This document shows, piece by piece, positions 34,431-43,033 of a stretch of 64,000 nucleotides of DNA (its first letter is position 1; every line of letters begins with the position of its first letter). The translations under genes were made by a program, and so were the position numbers. Origin of the DNA: Acidobacteriota bacterium (GTDB lineage: Bacteria > Acidobacteriota > Terriglobia > Terriglobales > Acidobacteriaceae); assembly GCA_028872955.1 (NCBI GenBank), contig JAGWNX010000001.1:1-64000 (forward strand), in the 5' to 3' direction. The notes under the pieces are model-generated. The model had not been told where the DNA came from. It did not search any database and saw nothing but the letters and a program-made list of their open reading frames with translations.

Positions 34431-36581
34431 ATGCCTACACGGAAATCGACCAAAGCACGCCACGCGGCAGCTACGGCTGAGGCGCCGGATGCCTCGCTCT
34501 TCTTCAATCGCGACGACTCCTGGATTCGCTTCAATCAGCGCGTGCTGGAAGAGGCACAGGACACCACCAATCCCCTGCTGGAACGGGTCAAGTTCCTTGC
34601 CATCACCGCCAGCAATCTGGATGAGTTTGTTGAGATCCGCGTCGCCGCGTTTCTGCAGCGCATTGAGGATGGCTACGACGAGGCCAAGCCCACCGACGAA
34701 GGCGGCCTCCGCCCGCAGGAGCGGCTGGACCAGCTCACCGAACGGCTGCACGCCTTCGTTGAGGACCAGTACCGCTGCTGGAACGATCAGATCATTCCCG
34801 CGCTGGAGCAACAGAACATCCGCCTGCTGCGCTGGACCCAGCTGAGCGCCGAGGCCCGGGCACACGCGCAGCGCATCTTTGACACCGAGGTGGACCCGCT
34901 GCTGACGCCGGTCACCATCGACCCCTCGCATCCGTTCCCGCGCGTCCTCAACAAAGCACTGTGCATTGCGCTTTTGCTCAAGTCGAAGCGGAAGGCTGCT
35001 GGCAGCTCCGTGCTGGGCGTGGTCACCGTGCCGCGTGCTCTGCCCCGCTTGATTCCGCTCCCCTCGCCTGCCGGGCGGTACGAGTTCATCTCGCTGCATG
35101 AGTTGATTGAGGCTCAGGCCGAGCACATGTTCCGCGGCTACGCCATCCTGTCGCAATCAGCCTTCCGCGTTACGCGCAACAGCAATCTCTACCTGCAGGA
35201 GGAAGAGTCGCGCAGCCTGCTGGAGAGTGTGCGTGAAGAGCTGCACAACCGCCGCAAGGGCGATGTAGTCAGGCTGGAGATTGAGAGCTCGGCCGCACCT
35301 GAGGTGATCGAGCGGCTGCGCGAAAACTTTGAGCTGGCACCGGCCCAGGTCTTCCTCACGCAGGGACCGGTGAACCTCTCGCGGCTCATGCACCTCTACT
35401 CTGAGATTCCGCTGCCTGCCCTCAAGTTCCCGCCCTTCACCCCGCGAGAGTACCGCATCAGCAAGGGCTCGGCGTCTATCTTTGACGAGCTGCGCCAGCG
35501 CGACATCCTGCTCCACCACCCGTTTGACTCCTACAAGCTGGTCGAGGAGTTCGTCGAGGCCGGTGCTGGCGACCCTGCCGTCATCAGCATGAAGCAGACC
35601 CTGTACCGCACCAGTAAGGACTCGCCCATCTTCCGCGCACTGACCCACGCCGGACAGAGCAAAGAGGTGACGGTCGTGGTGGAGCTGATGGCGCGCTTCG
35701 ACGAGGACTCCAACATCCGCTGGGCGCGGGAGCTGGAGGACGCCGGGGTTGGAGTCTTCCACGGCATCTTTGGCTACAAGACCCACTGCAAGCTCTCGCT
35801 GCTGGTGCGGCGAGATGCCGATGGCATGATGCGACGCTACGCGCACCTGGGAACCGGCAACTACAACCCCGTCACCGCGCGCTTCTATACCGACATCAGC
35901 CTGCTCACGGCGCGCCCGGAGATCACCGAGATGGTGCACCGCGTCTTCCACTACCTGACTGCGGAGACCGAGGCCGACACCTATGCGCCGCTGCTGGTAG
36001 CGCCGCTCACGCTGTGGGACGGCATCGTCACCCTGATTGAGCGCGAGACCGCAAACGCCCGCGCTGGGCGCCCGGCTGGCATCGTCGCCAAGATGAACGG
36101 CCTGCTCGATCGCCGTGTGGTGGAGGCACTCTACGCGGCCTCCCAGGCAGGCGTGGAGATTGATCTGATCGTGCGTGGCATGTGCTCGCTCCGCCCCGGA
36201 GTCAAGGGGCTCAGCGACCGCATCCGCGTGCGCAGCATCGTCGGCCGGTTTCTGGAGCACAGCCGCATCTTCCACTTCGTCCACGGCGGCCAGCCGGTCA
36301 CGCTGTGCGGTAGTGCAGACTGGATGCCGCGGAACCTCGTCGAACGCTGCGAGGTGGTGTTCCCCGTCGAAGACCCCGTGCTGGCGGCTCGCCTGCGCGA
36401 CGAGGTGCTGGCGGCTTACCTGGCAGACAATGTGAAAGCGCGCCTGCTGCAGCCCGATGGCAGCTACATCAAGGCAACTCCCGGTGCGCATGCCCCCTTC
36501 GACGCACAACAGTCGCTCATGCGCCTGGCCGAGGGCCACACCATCGCGATCCCTGCCCGCAGCGCATCGCACGCAGAGTAG
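34431..36581 (+). CDS. ppk1: Polyphosphate kinase 1
   Basis: Reversibly polymerises the gamma-phosphate of ATP into polyphosphate; about 716 residues, the normal PPK1 length. The start is ATG 34431 after GGAGAGG. The N-terminal domain has FFNRDDSWIRFNQRVLEEA and FLAITASNLDEFVEIRVA. The head region includes DPSHPFPRVLNKALCIALLL. The catalytic His is in RRYAHLGTGNYNPVTARFY, with the second conserved His in SRIFHFVHGG. ISMKQTLYRTSKDSPI and VELMARFDEDSNI are ATP-binding motifs. A GTAGGTTGGAGAGG leader follows the terminator of the previous operon. Confidence 0.97.
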   Translation: MPTRKSTKARHAAATAEAPDASLFFNRDDSWIRFNQRVLEEAQDTTNPLLERVKFLAITASNLDEFVEIRVAAFLQRIEDGYDEAKPTDEGGLRPQERLDQLTERLHAFVEDQYRCWNDQIIPALEQQNIRLLRWTQLSAEARAHAQRIFDTEVDPLLTPVTIDPSHPFPRVLNKALCIALLLKSKRKAAGSSVLGVVTVPRALPRLIPLPSPAGRYEFISLHELIEAQAEHMFRGYAILSQSAFRVTRNSNLYLQEEESRSLLESVREELHNRRKGDVVRLEIESSAAPEVIERLRENFELAPAQVFLTQGPVNLSRLMHLYSEIPLPALKFPPFTPREYRISKGSASIFDELRQRDILLHHPFDSYKLVEEFVEAGAGDPAVISMKQTLYRTSKDSPIFRALTHAGQSKEVTVVVELMARFDEDSNIRWARELEDAGVGVFHGIFGYKTHCKLSLLVRRDADGMMRRYAHLGTGNYNPVTARFYTDISLLTARPEITEMVHRVFHYLTAETEADTYAPLLVAPLTLWDGIVTLIERETANARAGRPAGIVAKMNGLLDRRVVEALYAASQAGVEIDLIVRGMCSLRPGVKGLSDRIRVRSIVGRFLEHSRIFHFVHGGQPVTLCGSADWMPRNLVERCEVVFPVEDPVLAARLRDEVLAAYLADNVKARLLQPDGSYIKATPGAHAPFDAQQSLMRLAEGHTIAIPARSASHAE

Positions 36582-36613
36582 CGCTCCGCAACAACCAACC
36601 CGCCAACGCAGAA

Positions 36614-36637
36614 CAGCCGTGGAGTTCTCCACGGCTG
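36614..36637. terminator. Bidirectional terminator between ppk1 and S53 peptidase gene
   Basis: A near-perfect palindrome (CAGCCGTGGAG-tt-CTCCACGGCTG) with an 11-bp stem lies between two convergent genes, 32 bases from one stop and 21 from the other. Confidence 0.7.
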
Positions 36638-36658
36638 CTCTGTCCTTGCGACCTGCGC

Positions 36659-39600
36659 TTACTGGATGGTGTAGTTGATCGTCGTGCTGTGCGAGATGTT
36701 GCCCGACGTTGCCGTCACCGTCAACACATACGTGCCAGTCGCTGCCGCCACATTGGTCGAAGTGGTGGTCGTCGTGGTCGTGCCGCCTCCGGAGTTCGAA
36801 CTCGACGAGCAGCCCACTGCGCTGATCGCCGCGACCGACAGCAGCACCGCAACCAGCGCACCCAGGCGACGGCGTCGCGGCAGCACCAGGCACAACAGGC
36901 CTGAGAGCACCACACCGCCACCCGCAGGCGCGTACCATGGCATCTCCACACCGGACGGGCGCAGCGCACCGTGCAACACCGGCTGCGTGCTTGTGCTGTT
37001 GGAGTTCTGGTAGGGATACAGCGTCAGCACCGTGGTGCCCGCAGTTGTGCCGGTGATGGTCACCGGCGACGCCGAGAAGCTGTATCCGATGGGCGCACCA
37101 TTGCTCACAACGCCGGGCAGGAAGCCCTGCACGGTAAACGTCACGCTGCCAGTGAACCCGTTGGCCGGGGTGATGGTGATGGGAATCGTGCCCGAGGGCC
37201 CGCCGTAGCTCGAACTCGCCGCAGAGCTGCACGGAGAGACAGCGAAGTCCTTTGCCGTGCCGGAGATAAAGTCAATGTTGGTCGGCACCACATTACCGCC
37301 GCTGGTCGGCAAAGTCACGCTGCCCAGTTGACCGGAGGAAGGTGCGAAGTTGGTATCGCCAGAGTAGATCGCGCCAATCTTGTGGACGCCGCTCAGTCCG
37401 CTCACGTCCAGCGCATAGGTCAGGGGGCCGTTGGCAGGCAGGGGCTGCGGTGCTACGCCGGTCATCACCTTGCCATCTACGGTGAATTGTATGGTTCCCG
37501 TCGGCGTCAGGTTGCTGTTCACCGCACTCGTCACGCCGCTTGCATAGGAGCTGGTCGTGCCGTTCCCCACGCTCACCGTTACATTCAACGTGCCCTGCAC
37601 ACCGCTCACCAGGTTCTCCATAAGCGTAGTGCCGCTGCCGTAGATAGCCATCGTGCATGCGCCGGTGTTGGTGGTGGAGAGATAGGTGTAGGTGCTGGCC
37701 TTGGAGGGCGTCGCGCCGTTGCTCGTCGTCTGCACCGTCGCCCAGTTATTGGCAGCGTTGGCAATGTTCATGCTGCCCCAGCCCGTAGCCAGGTCATAGC
37801 CAGCGTTGGCGCTGTAGCCAATGGAGCCGCCAGTAGCTGTCGTACAGTCTACGGTGCCGAGGACGCAGGGGCTGTTGTTATTGCCGGAGCTCACGTCGTT
37901 GTATACAGCCAGGCTGCTGTTTGCAGCCAGCGCGTACAGCGCCGGGTTGATGTTGCCCAGGCGCGAACCAAGCTTCTGCTCGATCAGGGCCAGTGCACCG
38001 GCAAACGCAGGCGTGGCAAATGAGGTGCCACCCGCGGCATCCAGGTAACCGCTCCCGTTACGGTAACCCGAGGTACAGAAACCCGCCGAGCAGTAGAGAT
38101 ACGGATCGTGCACGGCGGCCGACGCAAACGAGACATCCGGCACGTCGCGCGCACTGTCGGCAGGCACACCTACGCCGGTCTGCCAGGCAGGCTTGGCAAA
38201 GAATGCACTGGCCCCACCCGTGCCTGCGGAGAGCAGGTTGGTGCTGCTGGACTCGTTCCACGGCAGCTCGGGGATGTAACCGGTGGCTGAGCCGCCGTTG
38301 CTGGTCGTGCCGCTGCCGTTCGAGTTCCAGTAGTTCGTCGTGCCCGTGGTGGAGCCGTCATTGAACATGGTGCCACCCACTGCCGTCACATACGGCGACG
38401 TCGCCGGGTACCCGACGCTCAGCCCCAGCACCGCCGGGAAGTTTGAGTTGTCGCCGTCACAGGTGGTCGCGCCGGAGTCGCCGGAGGAGTTGACCACCGT
38501 CTGCCCCTGCGCGTTGGCCTGCTCAAACAGTTGATTGAAGGCCGCCATGCTGGCCGGGCCAAAGTCGGCCTCGCAGGCACCGTAGCTGATCGAGACAATC
38601 GGCGCCGTGTTGTTGTCAATCGCGTAGGTCAGCGAGTAGTTGAAGAGATCGCTGGAGTAGACAAAGGCGATGGGTGCCGCAGGCGCAATGGCACCGGCCC
38701 ACTCCAGGTCCAGGTCAGACTCCGCCAGGTCGCCCGACGAAGGGAAACAAGTGCTTGGTGCATTGGCACTCAGGCAGGCCGTCGTGGGGTAGCCCGGATC
38801 AGCGCAGCCTAGAGCCGTGGTTGTCGAGGAGCAACCCAGCACCAGCGTGGGCGTAATCGACGTATTGAGCCCGGACGCGCTGCGGAACGCCGTGATGTCC
38901 GTGAGATTCACATGAACCTGACCGACCACCGCAATGGCGTAGGTCGAGCCCGTCGCCGCCGCCGTGCCGCTGCCGTTGATTCCAGCGCTCAGCAGCGGCG
39001 TGACGTTGTAGATGGTGTTCCAGTCGCCCGGAGCAAGGTAGTGGTTGCCGCTCGTCGTCGAGGTAAAGTTCGGCGTGACGGAGCTGCGGCGCAGGCGCGG
39101 CTGCGGCTTGAAGTCGTCCAGCCCGGTCACCGCAGTCACCACACCGGCGATGGCGGCGGGCAACTGCACGTTGGCCGTGTTGGCAAAGTGCGTCACGCCA
39201 TCCACCGTAACGCGATGCATGTTGGTACCGAAGGCGCGATCGATCTGCGCGACCGTGCCGTTCACCCGCAACCAGGTGCGGCTGCGAGCCACCTCCGTAA
39301 CGACGAGGCCCTGGGAGGAGAGCCACGACTTCACCTGGCTCAGGTCGCTGCTGCTCAAACCGAAGCGCGCGCCAAACTCCTCGGGAGTCAGCCACTGGTG
39401 GTACTGGGGAGAGGCAGGATTCTGCAGGTTGTCCAGTAACTGGGCCAGGTCTGCCTGCTGTGTCGCGCTCAGGCTGAAGCGCAGCGTCACGCCGGAGAGC
39501 TGCTGGCCAACCGGCAGAGCCCCCAGGTCCTGCGCATGGGCCAGACGAGCCGGCACCGTGTTGGGCAAAGACGCGCGATGCGCGTCGTCGACAGCGGCGA

Positions 39601-39688
39601 TGCGATTGGGAAGGACGGCCCAGGCCTGAACCAGGGAGGTTGCACTCAGGATGACTCCGGCAAGAACAGCGGTAAAGCGACGACGCAT
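36659..39688 (-). CDS. Secreted S53 (sedolisin/kumamolisin-like) peptidase with Ig-like repeats
   Basis: 1009 residues. The signal peptide (MRRRFTAVLAGVILSATS...) is followed by a pro-kumamolisin activation domain (about 45-190: LTPEEFGARFGLSSSDL, VNGTVAQIDRAFGTNMH). The S53 catalytic domain (about 215-590) has all four key residues: Glu323 and Asp327 in ESDLD, the oxyanion Asp404 in SSGDSG and the nucleophile Ser556 in GGTSFATP. This should be an acid-active serine-carboxyl peptidase. Ig-like repeats (TPTGTIQFTVDG, HKIGAIYSGDTNF) follow. The tail has helix-RRRR-helix-GC (SAVGC), a Ser/Thr/Gly linker and a short beta module ending INYTIQ. The 226-base gap upstream contains a repeated hairpin motif. 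A second, inactive paralogue lies directly upstream on the same strand. Confidence 0.93.
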   Translation of the reverse strand: MRRRFTAVLAGVILSATSLVQAWAVLPNRIAAVDDAHRASLPNTVPARLAHAQDLGALPVGQQLSGVTLRFSLSATQQADLAQLLDNLQNPASPQYHQWLTPEEFGARFGLSSSDLSQVKSWLSSQGLVVTEVARSRTWLRVNGTVAQIDRAFGTNMHRVTVDGVTHFANTANVQLPAAIAGVVTAVTGLDDFKPQPRLRRSSVTPNFTSTTSGNHYLAPGDWNTIYNVTPLLSAGINGSGTAAATGSTYAIAVVGQVHVNLTDITAFRSASGLNTSITPTLVLGCSSTTTALGCADPGYPTTACLSANAPSTCFPSSGDLAESDLDLEWAGAIAPAAPIAFVYSSDLFNYSLTYAIDNNTAPIVSISYGACEADFGPASMAAFNQLFEQANAQGQTVVNSSGDSGATTCDGDNSNFPAVLGLSVGYPATSPYVTAVGGTMFNDGSTTGTTNYWNSNGSGTTSNGGSATGYIPELPWNESSSTNLLSAGTGGASAFFAKPAWQTGVGVPADSARDVPDVSFASAAVHDPYLYCSAGFCTSGYRNGSGYLDAAGGTSFATPAFAGALALIEQKLGSRLGNINPALYALAANSSLAVYNDVSSGNNNSPCVLGTVDCTTATGGSIGYSANAGYDLATGWGSMNIANAANNWATVQTTSNGATPSKASTYTYLSTTNTGACTMAIYGSGTTLMENLVSGVQGTLNVTVSVGNGTTSSYASGVTSAVNSNLTPTGTIQFTVDGKVMTGVAPQPLPANGPLTYALDVSGLSGVHKIGAIYSGDTNFAPSSGQLGSVTLPTSGGNVVPTNIDFISGTAKDFAVSPCSSAASSSYGGPSGTIPITITPANGFTGSVTFTVQGFLPGVVSNGAPIGYSFSASPVTITGTTAGTTVLTLYPYQNSNSTSTQPVLHGALRPSGVEMPWYAPAGGGVVLSGLLCLVLPRRRRLGALVAVLLSVAAISAVGCSSSSNSGGGTTTTTTTSTNVAAATGTYVLTVTATSGNISHSTTINYTIQ

Positions 39689-39708
39689 GCAGAAACCCTC
39701 AGTAGAAA

Positions 39709-39782
39709 GGCTACCAGCCAGACAGTGCAGACGCGCCCGGAAGCACCTCCCGTACCTCAGGAGTTAGGGCTACCCCAGCCAG
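39709..39782 (-). repeat. Repeated mini-hairpins in the leader of the S53 gene
   Basis: On the minus strand CTGGCTGGGGTAGCC (39768-39782) and CTGGCTGGTAGCC (39709-39721) are near-identical. Each can fold as GGCT/AGCC, and they lie 61 bases apart in the 226-base leader (39689-39914). I could not match them to a known riboswitch. Confidence 0.4.
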
Positions 39783-39914
39783 GGGGGTGGTCATCCTAAG
39801 AAGTTAAGACACGACTGCATCTCTATAGACAGAGTATTTGGGAAAAGGTTGCAGCTACGACGCAGGTTCTTTTGTGCGACGGAAATCCACGGCACGGCGC
39901 AAGCGGCAGACCAA

Positions 39915-42900
39915 CTACTGTACGGTTACCTGGTACTGATAGGTGTGCCGAACCGTATTGGTTCCGTCGCTGCCTGCCGCCACAATGGTGAAGCTCTGCG
40001 TTCCAGAGGGCGTTCCGGGGTCCGTCACGGTACCCGTGGATCCACCGGAGCCAGGGGTGGAGTTGAGCGTGCCGCCCAGCCCGCAACCACTGATCGGCAG
40101 CAACGCCACGGCCAGGCACATGGCCAGCAGCACGGGCAGCCTGCGCCTGCGCATGGGCAGCAGCAGGCAGAGGAGCGCAGCCAGCGCTGGTCCGCCCAGC
40201 GCGCGCCACGGCGAGTGACTCTGCGCACTCTGGGTTCCTCGTTTGAGCGCGCTGACCACTGGTGCCGTGGTTGTAATCGTCATGGTCGTACTGCCGCTGC
40301 CGTTGACCGTCACAGGACTGAACGAGCAGGTAGCCTCGGAGCTGGGCGGTGGAGTGCACCCGAAGCTCACACTGCCGGTAAACCCACCCACCAGCCCGAC
40401 CAGCATCACCACCTGGCCGTTCTGCCCCGCCTTCAGGGTCAGCGTCTGGGGCACCATGGTCAGGGTAAAGTCGGTAATCGTCTCGGCCACAGTAGAGGAG
40501 ATGGCTGCCGCAAAGTAGCCATCGCCGGAGTACATGGCGTACACACTGTGCGAGCCATCCAGCAGGCCTGTCGTCGTCAACTTGGCAATGCCCGCTGCGG
40601 GCCCGTTGGAGACCAGGGGCGAGGTGCCCAGCAGCACCACGCTGCCGTTGAAGGTGTCATAGAACGACACCGTTCCCGTCGGCCCCACCGCGTTGGAGAC
40701 CGTGGTGTAAACCGACGCCGTGAACACCACATTGACGCCAGAGAGTGTCGTGCTGGTGTTGGTGGTCAGCGTCAAGCTGGAAGGCAACAGCGTCGGCGTA
40801 ACCACCACCGCCGCAGAGGTGCTGGTGTTCCAGTCCACATCCCCGGTGTAGATGGCAATAATGTTCTGCGAGACATTGCCCGGCAGCGTCGCCACATACG
40901 ACGCCTGGTTGGAGCCAACCGCAGCAGTACCAAGCAGCTTGCCATTGGAGTAGAACGTCACATTGCCGGTAAAGCTGTAGGGGCCCACACCATTGCCGTT
41001 GTTGGCGATCGTCGCCGTCAGCGTCACCGGAGAGCCCGCCTGCGGAGCGGTCGGCGTGGCCGAGACGCTGGTGAGCGTATTGCCCTTGGTCGTGGTGAAG
41101 TTCACCAGCGCGGGCGTCTGGCACTGGTAGTTGGTCGTGCTGGCGCAGGTCACCTGGACCTGGTAGCTGCTGGCGCTGGGTGGCGGCGCAGAGACAGCAA
41201 TATTCGTCGTCGCCGTGTTTCCGCCCGGATTGGGGCTGAGCGTGCCGTTGTAGGTCGCTCCCGCAATCCCCTGGATGGATGCGGTAACCACGCCGGTCGG
41301 CGAGGCGTTGGCATTGGGCAAGGAGACCGTCGCGGTCACCGTTGCCGTGCTGCCATACGGAACATTCGTGGTCGGCGAGATGGTGGCCGTGATCGTCGCG
41401 GAGACAGAACTGACCGTCACCACCACGTTGCTGTTGCTGGAGCTGGAGCTGCCGGCGTAGTTAGAGTCTCCGCTGTACGTCGCCACCAGGTTATAGGTAC
41501 CGACGTTCAAAGCCGTTGACGAGGTAAAGGTGGCAGTGCCGCCGCTCAGGGTTGCCGTACCCAGCACGCCTTGGGTGGCAGAGCTGAAGGTCACCGTGCC
41601 GGTTGGACTGGCCGTGCCGGTCGAGCTTGGCTGAATCGTCGCGGTCAGCGTGAACGCCTGCCCGTAGTTAACGGCGTAGCTGCTGGAGTTCAGCGAGGTC
41701 GTCGTGGAGATCAGGCTGGTGGCTCGCGGAAAACTCTTGATGAGCAACGGCAGGCTGACCGTTCCCAGGCCCGTAGACGACTCCCACGTGCCGGGCGCCG
41801 CGTTGTCCGGCTGCGTGTACAGGCCGGGCGTCGTCGCCAACTGGTAGAGGCGCGCGTTTACGTTGCCGATGCGCCCGCTCGCGTTTTGTTGAATCTGCGC
41901 GATCGCCTGGCTGAAGGCCGACATCGAACTTACCGTCAGGTCAGGCTCGTAGCGGTTGCCGTCGGCCGGAAGTCCAACCGCAACCTGCCACACAGGACGG
42001 GCAGCAATCGCGGTGAAGTTCTGGGTCCCGGGTGACACCGTGACCGAGGTGACCTCTGGCAGGCTGGCCGGAAAGCTGCCCGTGCTGCAGCCGCTGGTGG
42101 CCAGCACAGAGATGCCCTGGGCATTCGCCTGGCGAAAGAGAGTCTCATAGGCCGCAATCTCGGCCTGGGTCAGATCCGTGGAGCAGGCGCTGGTCGTAAA
42201 GCTCAGCGTCGCGGCAGTATTGGCATCCACACTATTGGCCGCTGCAGAGAACGCATCACTCCCGCTCAGTGTGGAGGTGCTGCCGGCCAGGGTGCTGGCC
42301 ACAATCTGTGCCGTCACGGGCGAGGGCAGGTTATCCAGGCCGGTGATGCTGGCGACGTACGGCGCCATCAGCTGGGGCAGGCTGGGTTTGGTTGCTGCGC
42401 CAAAGTGCAGTACACCGGCGATCTGATACTGATGCAGCGAGACGGCGAACGCCTGCTGTATCTGTCCGGCCGTACCACTCAGTGTCAGTCGCGTCTTACC
42501 GGCCGAGACCGCCGCCACCGCCAGCCCCTGTGCCTGAGCCCAGGCGGTAAGCGCGGCAATCTGCGCGTCCGTCGCTCCGTAGCTGGCGGCAAACTCCTGA
42601 GGAGTCAGCCATTTGTGATAGTTCGACGAGGTCGCGTCTGTCTGATCGGTCAGCAGCTGGTCCAGCGCCGCCACGCGGTCCGCAGGCAGTGCCAGGTGCA
42701 AGGTAACCGCCATGGGCTGCGAGAGCGGCAGCTGCCCCGCATCCACCGGTGTCGCTCCGGTTGTGACCGGAGCGTAGGGCGAAACAATGCGGCTGTGAAT
42801 GGGGATGCGTTGGGCCTGCAGGCTGGAGTGGTCCGCCAGCAGCAGTGCGGGCAGCAGGGCTTGCGCACAGGCGCGAACCAGAATCGTACGTACTCTGCTG

Positions 42901-42920
42901 AACACCGTAGGCGTCACCAT
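39915..42920 (-). CDS. Secreted S53-family pseudopeptidase with Ig-like repeats
   Basis: 1001 residues, paralogous to the neighbour. The pro-domain is intact (about 60-200: LTPQEFAASYGATDAQIAA, SGTAGQIQQAFAVSLHQY). The catalytic region is cut to roughly 150 residues: the segment with ExxxD is absent, the oxyanion Asp is Cys278 (TSGCSTG), and the GTSxATP box is deleted, leaving VSSMSAFSQAIAQIQQ next to the conserved GRIGNVNARLYQLA. It therefore cannot be a peptidase. At least three Ig-like repeats follow (ASPTGTVTFSSA, GPYSFTGNVTFYSNG, VGPTGTVSFYDT), then the same tail as the neighbour: hydrophobic helix, MRRRR, second helix, SGCG, Gly/Ser/Thr linker, beta module ending QYQVTVQ. It may be an inhibitor, chaperone or adhesin. 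The reading frame is fully open, so I call it a gene rather than a pseudogene. Confidence 0.9.
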   Translation of the reverse strand: MVTPTVFSRVRTILVRACAQALLPALLLADHSSLQAQRIPIHSRIVSPYAPVTTGATPVDAGQLPLSQPMAVTLHLALPADRVAALDQLLTDQTDATSSNYHKWLTPQEFAASYGATDAQIAALTAWAQAQGLAVAAVSAGKTRLTLSGTAGQIQQAFAVSLHQYQIAGVLHFGAATKPSLPQLMAPYVASITGLDNLPSPVTAQIVASTLAGSTSTLSGSDAFSAAANSVDANTAATLSFTTSACSTDLTQAEIAAYETLFRQANAQGISVLATSGCSTGSFPASLPEVTSVTVSPGTQNFTAIAARPVWQVAVGLPADGNRYEPDLTVSSMSAFSQAIAQIQQNASGRIGNVNARLYQLATTPGLYTQPDNAAPGTWESSTGLGTVSLPLLIKSFPRATSLISTTTSLNSSSYAVNYGQAFTLTATIQPSSTGTASPTGTVTFSSATQGVLGTATLSGGTATFTSSTALNVGTYNLVATYSGDSNYAGSSSSSNSNVVVTVSSVSATITATISPTTNVPYGSTATVTATVSLPNANASPTGVVTASIQGIAGATYNGTLSPNPGGNTATTNIAVSAPPPSASSYQVQVTCASTTNYQCQTPALVNFTTTKGNTLTSVSATPTAPQAGSPVTLTATIANNGNGVGPYSFTGNVTFYSNGKLLGTAAVGSNQASYVATLPGNVSQNIIAIYTGDVDWNTSTSAAVVVTPTLLPSSLTLTTNTSTTLSGVNVVFTASVYTTVSNAVGPTGTVSFYDTFNGSVVLLGTSPLVSNGPAAGIAKLTTTGLLDGSHSVYAMYSGDGYFAAAISSTVAETITDFTLTMVPQTLTLKAGQNGQVVMLVGLVGGFTGSVSFGCTPPPSSEATCSFSPVTVNGSGSTTMTITTTAPVVSALKRGTQSAQSHSPWRALGGPALAALLCLLLPMRRRRLPVLLAMCLAVALLPISGCGLGGTLNSTPGSGGSTGTVTDPGTPSGTQSFTIVAAGSDGTNTVRHTYQYQVTVQ

Positions 42921-42925
42921 ATCGT

Positions 42926-42946
42926 CCCTCTGATGCTTTCAGAGGG
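42926..42946 (-). promoter_or_regulatory. Hairpin masking the ribosome site of the S53-like gene
   Basis: On the minus strand CCCTCTGA-AAGCA-TCAGAGGG ends five bases before the ATG. The only ribosome-binding-like sequence (GAGGG) forms the 3' arm of the stem. The 8-bp stem should limit translation unless it is opened. Confidence 0.55.
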
Positions 42947-43033
42947 GCATGCAAAAGGCAATGCCTAGCCCGTGCCAAAGAAGGTGCTTAAGATGATGCT
43001 TTTGTGGGATGTAGCCCGCTGCAGGGGGGGACG

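Noticed and set aside
35157-37232. Open frame of 691 codons on the minus strand
   Set aside because: It runs antisense to ppk1 and then out of frame through the S53 gene; it has no recognisable domain.
39689-39914. Riboswitch (c-di-GMP or cobalamin type) upstream of the S53 gene
   Set aside because: I compared the leader with the conserved cores I remember and found no match; only the repeated mini-hairpin is supported.
39915-42920. Calling the pseudo-sedolisin a pseudogene
   Set aside because: The frame is uninterrupted over 1001 codons, with intact signal, repeats and tail, so loss of catalysis alone does not make it a broken gene.
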